Shown: positions 1 to 7,519 of the stretch, piece by piece
Numbering within the stretch: the stretch's first letter is position 1
Layout: each line of letters starts with the position of its first letter
NCBI RefSeq assembly: GCF_963977235.1
Contig: NZ_CAXBOD010000003.1
Span: 1-64,000 of the forward strand
DNA from: Albimonas sp963977235
Lineage (GTDB): Bacteria; Pseudomonadota; Alphaproteobacteria; Rhodobacterales; Rhodobacteraceae
Reading direction: 5' to 3'
DNA length: 64,000 nucleotides
Notes under the pieces: model-generated
Databases searched by the model: none
What the model was told of the DNA's origin: nothing
Seen by the model: the letters and a program-made list of their open reading frames with translations, nothing else
Made by a program: the position numbers and the translations under genes

Positions 1-32
1 CGAAGGGCCCGGCCGATCGGCCGGGCCCTTCG
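1..32. terminator. Perfect GATC-centred palindrome, terminator-like
   Basis: A 14-base arm on each side of GATC makes this a perfect 32-base palindrome, so either strand can fold into a strong GC hairpin. It lies downstream of the minus-strand aldolase gene, beyond a second hairpin. It may be a bidirectional terminator shared with a gene outside the window. There is no long T run. It resembles the etfA terminator near 13454, which is also centred on GATC. Confidence 0.5.
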
Positions 33-43
33 CGCGTCTCGCG

Positions 44-69
44 CCGCCCCTCCAGGAAGGGAGGGGCGG
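44..69 (-). terminator. Hairpin just after fbaB
   Basis: CCGCCCCTCC (44-53) pairs perfectly with GGAGGGGCGG (60-69) across a 6-base loop. It lies 8 bases past the stop codon of the minus-strand aldolase gene, the usual place for an intrinsic terminator. The T run is missing, as is common at this GC content. Confidence 0.45.
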
Positions 70-77
70 GTCGGGGC

Positions 78-1007
78 TCAGGCCTTGCCCTTGTAGATGT
101 CGACCAGCTTCTGGAGCATGGCCAGCGCATCCTCGCGCGGACGCTGGAAGGTGTTGCGCCCGATGATCGAGCCGTTGCCGCCGCCGTCGCGGATCGCGCG
201 GGCGTCGTCGTAGACCGAATCCTCGCCCTTCTTCGCGCCGCCCGAGAACACCATGATCCGGCGGCCGCCGAAGGCGCTCTCGACGCAGTGCTTCACGCGC
301 GCGGCCTGGGTCGAGACGTCGATCCCCTCGGCCTCGTAGACCTTCTTGGCCTCGGGCAGCATCAGGTGGTCGGTCGACAGCTTGATCTTGATCACGTGAG
401 CGCCGATCAGGGCCGCGATCTGGGCTGCGTAGGCGGCCACGTCGATGCCGGTCTCGCCGTCCTTGGAGATGCCCTCGCCGCGCGGATAGGACCAGATCAC
501 CGTGGCGATGCCGACCGAGGCGGCCTCGTTGCGCATCTCGACGATCTCCTCGAACATGTCGAGGGCGCAGTCGGAACCGGGGTAGATCGTGAAGCCGATG
601 GCCGAGCAGCCCAGCCGCAGCGCGTCGTCCACGGACGCGGTGACCGCCTGGTCCTTGCCCGCGGTGCCCGACATCAGCGAGTTGGCCGAGTTGCACTTCA
701 GGATCGTGGGGATCTGGCCGGCGAAGGTGTCGGCGCCCGCCTCGATCATGCCCAGCGGCGCGGCATAGGCGTTGAGGCCCGCGTCGATCGCCATCTGGTA
801 GTGGTAGTGGGGGTCGTAGCCGGCGGGGTTCGGCGCGAAGGAGCGCGCGGGCCCGTGCTCGAAGCCCTGGTCGACGGGCAGGATGATCATCTTGCCGGTG
901 CCGCCGAGCTTCCCGCTCATCAGCATGCGGCAGAGGTTGCCCTTCACGCCGGGGTTGTCGCTCTCGTATTTCGAGAGGATCTGCTTGACGGTGCGCGTCG
1001 CTTTCAT
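78..1007 (-). CDS. fbaB: Class I fructose-bisphosphate aldolase (DhnA type)
   Basis: This 309-residue protein is recognisable as a DhnA/FbaB-type class I aldolase, which interconverts fructose-1,6-bisphosphate with glyceraldehyde-3-phosphate and dihydroxyacetone phosphate through a lysine Schiff base in the cytoplasm. Visible marks are PVDQGFEHGPARSF near residues 44-57, the GFTIYPGS segment, and a late HVIKIKLST strand that carries the likely catalytic lysine, followed by the phosphate-binding stretch VFSGGAKKGE. The ATG at 1007 is preceded by AGGAG at good spacing. The gene stands alone, with its own hairpin downstream. In this window the other lower-glycolysis genes, pgk and gap, are at about 6-7 kb and 28 kb, so the pathway is not one operon. 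Confidence 0.93.
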   Translation of the reverse strand: MKATRTVKQILSKYESDNPGVKGNLCRMLMSGKLGGTGKMIILPVDQGFEHGPARSFAPNPAGYDPHYHYQMAIDAGLNAYAAPLGMIEAGADTFAGQIPTILKCNSANSLMSGTAGKDQAVTASVDDALRLGCSAIGFTIYPGSDCALDMFEEIVEMRNEAASVGIATVIWSYPRGEGISKDGETGIDVAAYAAQIAALIGAHVIKIKLSTDHLMLPEAKKVYEAEGIDVSTQAARVKHCVESAFGGRRIMVFSGGAKKGEDSVYDDARAIRDGGGNGSIIGRNTFQRPREDALAMLQKLVDIYKGKA

Positions 1008-1058
1008 GGGAGCTCCTGGGCCGTTTCTGCCGGTTCGAACAGGTCGCTCAGTCGGGTA

Positions 1059-1100
1059 GCCCGCCGGCCCCGCAGGGTCAAGCGACGGGGGGCCGCGGGC
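1059..1100 (-). terminator. Hairpin after acyltransferase gene
   Basis: GCCCGCCGGCCCC (1059-1071) pairs with GGGGGGCCGCGGGC (1087-1100), with one bulge and a 15-base loop. It sits 10 bases beyond the stop codon of the minus-strand acyltransferase gene and before the aldolase start. No T run is present. Confidence 0.4.
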
Positions 1101-1109
1101 AAGCTGGTT

Positions 1110-3047
1110 TCAGTGGCTGGGCGCGGAAAGCGCTTCGTTCAGCAGGCTTCGGAACAGCGGCACGAGAGACACGGCGGCCGCGACGCTCACGTGATTGCCG
1201 TCGCGGTAGAGGGCGCCGATCTCCGGATCGACCCTCGGGCACGATCCTTCGCGGCACAGCGCGTCGACGAAAGCCGGGACGTATCGAACGTTGTCGTGCG
1301 CAGCAGCCAACCGCTCCAGCACAGGCTGGTACACCGTACGGTAGATCGCGACGTCGGAGCGCTCCAGCCCCTCACGGGAGTCACCCGAACGCGCAAACCA
1401 GTGGCGGGCAAGACTGAAACGATCGAGCGGCCGTCCCACGGGGTTGTCATCGAAGATGACGAAGCGCTTGCCTGGAAGATCATTGACGAACATCTCGAGG
1501 TTTCGGAACAGGCGCTCGTCGTTGCCAGCGATCACTCTGGGCGTCTCGACGACTTCGCTGTGATAGATGAAACCCGTCGCTTCGGCCGACCAAAAGCCGA
1601 TGAGGAACACCGTCTCTACCGACAGGGCGCGCAGCGCATCGACGACCAGTGCGGTCCGGGCCTCGAGGTCTTCGCCATAGGGCCTGAAACCGCCCAGGAC
1701 GATTTGATAGCCTGACAAACCGAGCTCTTGCGCGGCCACGAACACCCCGGGGGCCCAAGCGTCTGCATGACTGTCGCCCACCAGGGCGAAGCTCGGCGTC
1801 GCCCCGACCGCGCCCGCGACGCATATGTCATGAGCCTGCAGCCTGACGTCGTCGCTGTAGTCGCAGTCCAGGGAGGGATCGACCGCGGCGTCCTGCCAAT
1901 CCAGAAGCTGAGCGACGTTCTGCGGCATGCGACCCGGGACGCCGTTCGACACGTATGTGAAGGCGCCCACGATCGCGATCGCCGTGAATGCGACGCTCGC
2001 CCCCCCGAAGATCGCACGGCGCGACGAGAACACTCGTCCGCGGCGGATCGGCGTCTCGATGTACTTCAGGGACAACGCTGAAAGCAGGACGCTCAGTCCG
2101 ACCGCGATGCCTTTCTCCAGCAGGCTCGGGTCGCTCAGCGCACCATAGGCCCCGAAGACGATGATCGGCCAATGCCACAGGTACAAGGAATATGACAGCC
2201 TGCCGACCCAGACGAAGGGCGCCGTGGCCAGCGCCCGCGAGACCAGCGGCGCGTGCCCCCGTCCGGCGCTGATCAGCGCGGCTGCGCCGAGGCAGGGTAG
2301 CAAGGTTGCGAGACCGGGAAACGTCGTCTGGTCGTCCAGCGCGAAGATGGCCGCTAGCACGGCGACGGCCCCCGCGAGGGAGAGCGCCTCGGCCTGTCGC
2401 CGGCTCCGTGGCGACAACCCCGGGCAGGCCGCCAGCAGCGCCCCGAGCGCGAGTTCCCATCCGCGCGCCGGCAGGAGGAAAAAGGCGCTGCGCGTGCCGG
2501 CTGTCGCCAGCATCAGCCCAAACGAGATCACGGCCGCCGCGACCAGCGCGGCGACCACGGCGCGCCGCCCAAACCGCTGGGCGACCAGGTGCAGGACCAG
2601 AGGGAAAATCAGATAGTACTGTTCCTCGACAGCCAGAGACCAAGTGTGCATCAGCGGCTTGAGGTGGGCGGAGACGTCGAAATAGCCCACTTCCAGGAAG
2701 AACAGCACGTTCGAGACAAACAGCAGCGTCGCCAGCGCCGACCTGCCGAGCGCCTCGAAGTCGGAGGGAATCATCAGCCAGGCGCCGACGAGCAACGTGG
2801 CGAAGATCATCGCAAACAAGGCCGGGAAGATCCGGCGCGCGCGCCGCTCATAAAAATCAAGCAGCGAGAACCGGTCGCTCCCTGCGGACTGAAGCAGGAT
2901 GGACGTGATAAGGTAGCCCGAAATCACGAAGAACACGTCCACGCCGACAAAGCCGCCCGGAAAACCGAGCTGAGCGTGGAACAGGACGACTGGCAACACG
3001 GCGACGGCGCGCAGCCCATCAATGTCCGCTCTGTAGCGCACGTTCAC
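1110..3047 (-). CDS. OafA-type acyltransferase with C-terminal SGNH domain
   Basis: The 645-residue protein joins an acyltransferase-3 membrane domain to a soluble SGNH esterase-like domain. Family members acylate (often O-acetylate) sugars of lipopolysaccharide, exopolysaccharide or peptidoglycan. The N-terminus has the typical YRADIDGLRAVAVLPV with the catalytic-type histidine at residue 24, and about ten hydrophobic helices run to residue ~365. In the C-terminal domain GDSH lies at 424-427 and the catalytic DGNH at about 616-619. The open frame extends further upstream, but the family N-terminus begins at the GTG at 3047, which has AAGAGGGGAAGG just before it, so I take that start. No glycan biosynthesis genes are adjacent, so its substrate cannot be named. 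Confidence 0.88.
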   Translation of the reverse strand: MNVRYRADIDGLRAVAVLPVVLFHAQLGFPGGFVGVDVFFVISGYLITSILLQSAGSDRFSLLDFYERRARRIFPALFAMIFATLLVGAWLMIPSDFEALGRSALATLLFVSNVLFFLEVGYFDVSAHLKPLMHTWSLAVEEQYYLIFPLVLHLVAQRFGRRAVVAALVAAAVISFGLMLATAGTRSAFFLLPARGWELALGALLAACPGLSPRSRRQAEALSLAGAVAVLAAIFALDDQTTFPGLATLLPCLGAAALISAGRGHAPLVSRALATAPFVWVGRLSYSLYLWHWPIIVFGAYGALSDPSLLEKGIAVGLSVLLSALSLKYIETPIRRGRVFSSRRAIFGGASVAFTAIAIVGAFTYVSNGVPGRMPQNVAQLLDWQDAAVDPSLDCDYSDDVRLQAHDICVAGAVGATPSFALVGDSHADAWAPGVFVAAQELGLSGYQIVLGGFRPYGEDLEARTALVVDALRALSVETVFLIGFWSAEATGFIYHSEVVETPRVIAGNDERLFRNLEMFVNDLPGKRFVIFDDNPVGRPLDRFSLARHWFARSGDSREGLERSDVAIYRTVYQPVLERLAAAHDNVRYVPAFVDALCREGSCPRVDPEIGALYRDGNHVSVAAAVSLVPLFRSLLNEALSAPSH

Positions 3048-3350
3048 CCCTTCCCCTCTTGAAGGCCCCGCCGGCACAGAAACCCCTGAATGGGGCGCGA
3101 CGTGCGTCTGGGAGCCTGCCGGCGTCACTGCAGTCCAGCTTTGGACGCGATGCAACTCCCTGCGGCGCCGCACGACTGCGCATTCGGGAAACGGTATTGT
3201 TGCTGTCCGTCGGGGGGAGAGCGCAGCGGCCCGCCAAGGATTGCAGGGCGAAAAGCGCCGACGCGGCCGCTGGCGTGGCACGGCATGGCGATGAACCGTC
3301 ACTCCGCTTTGCGTTCAGTCCGCGCACGATGCTTCGGGGCGCGAAGGTCT

Positions 3351-3385
3351 CGCCACTTCCGGACATCTGATGTCCGGAAGTGGCG
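3351..3385. repeat. 16-bp perfect inverted repeat in a 524-base gap
   Basis: CGCCACTTCCGGACAT (3351-3366) and its exact reverse complement (3370-3385) are separated by CTG. It lies in the divergent gap 3048-3571 between the acyltransferase (minus) and tspO (plus), about 190 bases before tspO. A terminator is unexpected between two gene starts. It could be an operator, an extragenic palindrome, or the terminator of an unrecognised small RNA. I see no convincing gene in the rest of the gap. Confidence 0.6.
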
Positions 3386-3571
3386 GGCGACGTGGCCGCT
3401 CGACGCACAACGCCAAGTAAGGTCAATTCATCGCCCGGGCGGAACGCGCGCGCCGCGGTGACGCCATATGCGCCGGACTCGGATCGGTCGACGCGGGACC
3501 CGTGGCGGGCTAGCTGTGCGGAGCGGCCTAGACGGGCGCCGCGAGAAACCAGGCGAAGCCGGGGGAAAGTG

Positions 3572-4084
3572 ATGTTCGAGCCGATGATCGCGCTGGCGCT
3601 GGCGGCCGCGGCCGTGGCGGCGGCCTCGACGGGGATCCTGTTTCAGCCGGGCGAGTGGTATCGCGGGCTGGTCAAGCCGCGCTGGACCCCGCCCAACATC
3701 GCCTTTCCCATCGCCTGGACCCTGCTTTACGCCATGATGGTGATCGCGGCCTTCCGCGTCGCGGCGGGCCTTGCGGGGGGCGACCTGCCGCCGGGGGCCG
3801 AGCCCTTCGCCGTGGTCGGCCTGTGCCTGTGGGCCGCGCAGATCGTTCTGAACGCGATGTGGTCGCCGATCTTCTTCGGCGCCCATCGCGGCCGGGCTGG
3901 GCTGGTCTGCATCTGCGCGCTGTGGCTGGCGGTCGCGGCCACGCTGGCGGCCTTCGCGGGCGCCGATGCGGTCGCGGCGGCGCTGTTTGTTCCCTACCTC
4001 GCCTGGGCGACCTACGCCGGCGCCCTGAACGCCGCGATCCTGCGCCTGAACCCGCCGCAGGCGTTCCACCCCCACGACGCCTGA
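3572..4084 (+). CDS. tspO: TspO/MBR-family membrane protein
   Basis: This 170-residue protein is a TspO/MBR family (tryptophan-rich sensory) protein, an outer-membrane or envelope protein that binds porphyrins. In Rhodobacter TspO modulates photosynthesis and tetrapyrrole gene expression (knowledge of the family). Five hydrophobic helices are apparent, with family marks WTPPNIAFPIAWTLLYAMM, NAMWSPIFFG and WATYAGALNAAILRLN. The ATG at 3572 follows GGGGGAAAG at 7 bases. A GTG one codon upstream is also possible. The gene is isolated, in front of a strong hairpin. No photosynthesis or haem genes are nearby to show its role here. Confidence 0.9.
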   Translation: MFEPMIALALAAAAVAAASTGILFQPGEWYRGLVKPRWTPPNIAFPIAWTLLYAMMVIAAFRVAAGLAGGDLPPGAEPFAVVGLCLWAAQIVLNAMWSPIFFGAHRGRAGLVCICALWLAVAATLAAFAGADAVAAALFVPYLAWATYAGALNAAILRLNPPQAFHPHDA

Positions 4085-4133
4085 GCCCGCCGCGGGCGTC
4101 GCTGCCGCGTCCCGAACAGGGGCGACGGCGACG

Positions 4134-4176
4134 GCGCCCGGGCCGCCGCTCCCATCGGCGGAGGCGGCCCGGGCGC
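4134..4176. terminator. Hairpin between convergent tspO and exported protein gene
   Basis: GCGCCCGGGCCGCC (4134-4147) pairs perfectly with GGCGGCCCGGGCGC (4163-4176) around a 15-base loop. It lies between the ends of two convergent genes and could stop transcription in both directions. No T run. Confidence 0.5.
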
Positions 4177-4230
4177 GCCAGCGGGCCGGGGCGGGCGCCG
4201 ATCGCGCCCGCACCCGGCCGCGGGCGTCGG

Positions 4231-5805
4231 TCAGGGGGCGCGGCTGAGCCAGGCCTCGAAGGCGCGGGCGCGCAGCAGGTCGCGGCGGACATTCCAGAAC
4301 TCTGCCCCGCGCGCCGCCAGCCGGCGGTCGAGCAGGTCGCGCCGCAGCGCCGAGCCGCCGTCGCCCAGCGCCGCGGCCAGGGTGAAGCCCATGTAGGCGC
4401 GTTCATAGTTGCGCGGGACCTCGCGCCCGGCCTCGAGGCGCGCGGCCTGCTCGGCCACGATCTGGCGCGGGGCGTCGGGGCCCAGCAGCGGATCGGGATC
4501 GGCGACATCCGCACCGGCGGCGTCCTGGGCGGCCATCACCTCGGCGAGACCGAGGTCGATCTCGATCTCGTCCATCCGCACCGCGGCGTCCATCCGCCCC
4601 TTGGAGGCGGCCGCCAGCAGCATCCGGTAGGCCGACGAGGGCTCGGTCGGGGCGATCATGCCGGCCAGCGTCACGGTGGCGTCGAGGTCGCCCGCGTCAA
4701 CCAGCGGCTGCAGCATGCGGCGGGCCAGCGTGGGCATCTGCGGGGCGCCGCGTCCCTGGGCCAGCGCCTCGGCCAGCGCCCGGCGGCGGGCGGGGGGGAC
4801 GGCCTCGGGGTCCTCGGTCGCAAGGCGCACCTCGGCGGGGTCGAGCTCGGTTGCGGCCAGCGGCGCCTCGGCGTCGGGCAGGCGCACCTGGACCGAGGCG
4901 AGCACCGACTCGGGGTCGTCGAGCAGCCCGGTCTCGAGCCAGAGCTCGTTGCGGGGGACGATCTCGACCTCCATCGCGCCCTCGCCCGCGGCGAGCCTGG
5001 CGACAGAGCCCGCCAGCGCATCGGAAAGCTCCAGCGTCTCGGGGCGCAACGGCCCCCCCTCGGCGGGCGCGAGCGCGTCGCGGAGGGACTGGCGCAGGCC
5101 CTCGGCCAGCGCCTCGGGCTGGGGGTCATAGCCCGCCAGCCGCATCGCGCGCGACAGCAGGCCCCGCTCCTCGATCCGCAGCGCCAGCCGGTCGAACCGG
5201 GCCGAGGGCAGCGGCGCCGAGCGGGTGAACCCCGGGTTCACCGGCCAGAAATAGCCCAGATCCAGCTCCACCCGCAGGTCCAGCGCCTCGGACGAGGCCG
5301 CGGAGAGATCGAGCGACAGCGCCGAGGAGCGCGGGTCGTAGGAGACGCGCAGCGTCAGCCCGTCGATCACGAAACGGTCGTAGCCGGCGCGCGCGGCCTC
5401 CTGGGCCAGCGCGTCGGGCAGGCAGTCGAGGGCCGCGTCGATGTCCTGGGCGCCCATCGCCGTCTCGGCGGGGCCGAAGAAGGCGCCGGGGAAGATCTCG
5501 ACCCGGCCGATGTGGATGTCGCACCAGCCGTCGTCGCCGGTGGGCGGGGCAAGGTGCAGGCCCGAGATCATCACCTCGTCCCCGCCGGGCCCGATGGCCA
5601 GGCCGTCGTAAGTGACGTCCATCGAGGAGCGCAGGGAGTAGAGGGCGAACTCGATCCCCAGCCGGATCATCGGCTCGGTGGCGCGGCCGAGGCCGAGCGC
5701 GTCGAGCAGCCCCTGCCCGGCCGCGGGGCGCGGGGTCGCGGCCAGCCCCGCCCCCAGGCAGACGACGGCCGCGGCGGCCGCAAGGCGGTGTGTGGGTCGT
5801 CGCAT
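4231..5805 (-). CDS. Uncharacterised exported protein, Sel1-like C-terminus
   Basis: I do not recognise this 524-residue protein. It starts with a Sec-type signal peptide (basic MRRPTHRL, a hydrophobic stretch, then a likely cut near PAAGQG, about residue 30). Residues ~40-300 look like a beta-rich periplasmic domain with no motif I know. From about residue 340, alternating helices such as YRMLLAAASKGRMDAAVRM and AYMGFTLAAALGDGGSALRR resemble weak Sel1/TPR repeats. The ATG at 5805 has only a weak AAGAAGA upstream. It is convergent with tspO and downstream of pgk, but a hairpin separates it from pgk, so no function follows from context. Confidence 0.65.
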   Translation of the reverse strand: MRRPTHRLAAAAAVVCLGAGLAATPRPAAGQGLLDALGLGRATEPMIRLGIEFALYSLRSSMDVTYDGLAIGPGGDEVMISGLHLAPPTGDDGWCDIHIGRVEIFPGAFFGPAETAMGAQDIDAALDCLPDALAQEAARAGYDRFVIDGLTLRVSYDPRSSALSLDLSAASSEALDLRVELDLGYFWPVNPGFTRSAPLPSARFDRLALRIEERGLLSRAMRLAGYDPQPEALAEGLRQSLRDALAPAEGGPLRPETLELSDALAGSVARLAAGEGAMEVEIVPRNELWLETGLLDDPESVLASVQVRLPDAEAPLAATELDPAEVRLATEDPEAVPPARRRALAEALAQGRGAPQMPTLARRMLQPLVDAGDLDATVTLAGMIAPTEPSSAYRMLLAAASKGRMDAAVRMDEIEIDLGLAEVMAAQDAAGADVADPDPLLGPDAPRQIVAEQAARLEAGREVPRNYERAYMGFTLAAALGDGGSALRRDLLDRRLAARGAEFWNVRRDLLRARAFEAWLSRAP

Positions 5806-6031
5806 CTGTGTCTTCTTTCGCTGCGGCGCGGGGCCGGTCCCGCCCCCGAGCCTCCTGGCCCAGGGTCGCGGTCGATCGAAACGGCGGCCGCCTGCCAGGC
5901 GGATCGCGGCCCGATCACAGACAGGAGAATGGGACGTTTGCGGGGCGCGTCCATGGCGCGGGGCCTTGGCGATGAGCCGCGGGGCGACGCCCCGAACGGC
6001 CGGCCGGCCGGCCGGTCGAGGCGTGACGGGG

Positions 6032-6055
6032 GGGCGGGCGCGGCGGCGCCCGCCC
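6032..6055 (-). terminator. Hairpin after pgk
   Basis: GGGCGGGCGC (6032-6041) pairs perfectly with GCGCCCGCCC (6046-6055) across a 4-base loop, 6 bases past the pgk stop codon on the minus strand. Just beyond it (about 5996-6016) lies a short run of GGCC units. Confidence 0.5.
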
Positions 6056-6061
6056 GGTCTC

Positions 6062-7252
6062 TCAGCTTTCCAGCGCGGCGACGCCCGGCAGGGTCTTGCC
6101 CTCGAGCCACTCGAGGAAGGCGCCCCCGGCCGTCGAGACGTAGGAGAACTTCGCCGCCGCGCCCGAAGCGTTCAGCGCCGCCACAGTGTCCCCGCCGCCC
6201 GCGACCGACAGCAGCCTGCCCTCCGCGGTCAGCTCGGCCGCGCGGGTGGCCGCGGCGTCGGTGGCATGGTTGAAGGGCTCGATCTCGAAGGCGCCCAGCG
6301 GGCCGTTCCAGACCAGGGTCTTGGAGGCCTCGAACTGCGCGGCGACCGCGGCCACCGCCTGCGGGCCCGCGTCGAGGATCAACGCGTCCTCGGGGCACTC
6401 GGTCGCCGGCACGGTCTGCGAGGGGGCGTTGGCCTTGAACTCGCGCGCCACCACCACGTCGGCGGGCAGCAGCAGCTTGCAGCCCCGCGCCTCGGCCTTG
6501 GCCATCACCTCGCGGGCGGTGTCGAGCAGGTCGTGCTCGCACAGCGACTTGCCCACGCCGACGCCCTGGGCGGCAAGGAAGGTGTTGGCCATGCCGCCGC
6601 CGATGACGATGGCGTCGACCTTCTCCATCAGGTTCGACAGCAGGTCGAGCTTGGTCGAGACCTTGGCCCCCCCGACCACGGCGGTCACCGGACGCTCGGG
6701 GTGAGCCAGCGCCTTCTCCAGCGCCGAGAGCTCGCTCTCCATCAGCCGGCCGGCGGCGCAGGGCAGCAGGCGGGCCAGCCCCTCGGTCGAGGCGTGGGCG
6801 CGGTGGGCGGCCGAGAAGGCGTCGTTGACGTAGATGTCGCCCAGCTTCGCCATCTCGGCGGCGAGCGCGGGATCGTTCTTCTCCTCTCCCGCATGAAAGC
6901 GGGTGTTCTCCAGCAGCAGGGTCTCGCCCGCGCCCAGCGCCGAGACGGCGGCCGCGGCGACGTCGCCCACGCAGTCGGAGGCGAAGGCGACCGGCGAGCG
7001 CAGCGCGGCCTCGAGCGCGGGGCGCACCACCGAGAGGCTCATCTCCGGCACGACCTGGCCCTTGGGCCGGCCGAAGTGGGCCAGCAGGATCGGCTTGCCG
7101 CCGGCGGCGAGGATGTCCTTCACCGTGGGCAGGATGGCGCGGATGCGGGTGTCGTCGGTGACCTTCCCGTTCGACACCGGCACGTTGACGTCCACGCGCA
7201 CCAGCACGCGTTTGCCGGAGAGGTCGAGGTCGTCGAGGGTCTTGCGGCTCAT
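6062..7252 (-). CDS. pgk: Phosphoglycerate kinase
   Basis: The enzyme transfers the acyl phosphate of 1,3-bisphosphoglycerate to ADP in glycolysis, or the reverse in gluconeogenesis and the Calvin cycle. The 396-residue length matches bacterial Pgk. The substrate-binding start VLVRVDVNVPV, the LLAHFGRPKG loop, YVNDAFSAAHRAH, and the nucleotide-site segment VVGGAKVSTK are all present, as is the C-terminal GGGDTVAAL. The open frame runs 25 codons further upstream, but MSRKTLDDLDL at 7252 is the family start. Bases 7253-7519, between this gene and the divergent RTX gene, are less GC-rich and probably hold both promoters. Confidence 0.97.
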   Translation of the reverse strand: MSRKTLDDLDLSGKRVLVRVDVNVPVSNGKVTDDTRIRAILPTVKDILAAGGKPILLAHFGRPKGQVVPEMSLSVVRPALEAALRSPVAFASDCVGDVAAAAVSALGAGETLLLENTRFHAGEEKNDPALAAEMAKLGDIYVNDAFSAAHRAHASTEGLARLLPCAAGRLMESELSALEKALAHPERPVTAVVGGAKVSTKLDLLSNLMEKVDAIVIGGGMANTFLAAQGVGVGKSLCEHDLLDTAREVMAKAEARGCKLLLPADVVVAREFKANAPSQTVPATECPEDALILDAGPQAVAAVAAQFEASKTLVWNGPLGAFEIEPFNHATDAAATRAAELTAEGRLLSVAGGGDTVAALNASGAAAKFSYVSTAGGAFLEWLEGKTLPGVAALES

Positions 7253-7519
7253 GGGATCAGGCTCTCGCGGTCGGGAGGGGAAGGTTTCTCGCCCGGACAT
7301 AGACCGCATCGGGGGCGCAGGGCGCAAGCCTGCGCGGCGAAGGACCTGCCCCGTGGGCGCCGCGGCGCGTTAACTCAAACTCCGTCGCATTCACCCTATT
7401 CACGATTCAGAAACCAACCTTTCCGCGTTAGGCACCAGATAACTTCAAATGCAAGCGGTCTTCCCCCCGGGGGACGGGCCGCCTCCGTCAGGACGGCGGG
7501 CTGTGCGGAACCTAGAGCG

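Noticed and set aside
288..1715. A 475-codon plus-strand open frame at the left end
   Set aside because: It spans the antisense of fbaB and of the acyltransferase end, with no motif and no ribosome-binding site.
5990..6020. Short GGCC run considered as a repeat array
   Set aside because: Only about four GGCC units in a GC-rich spacer; this is expected by chance at this composition.
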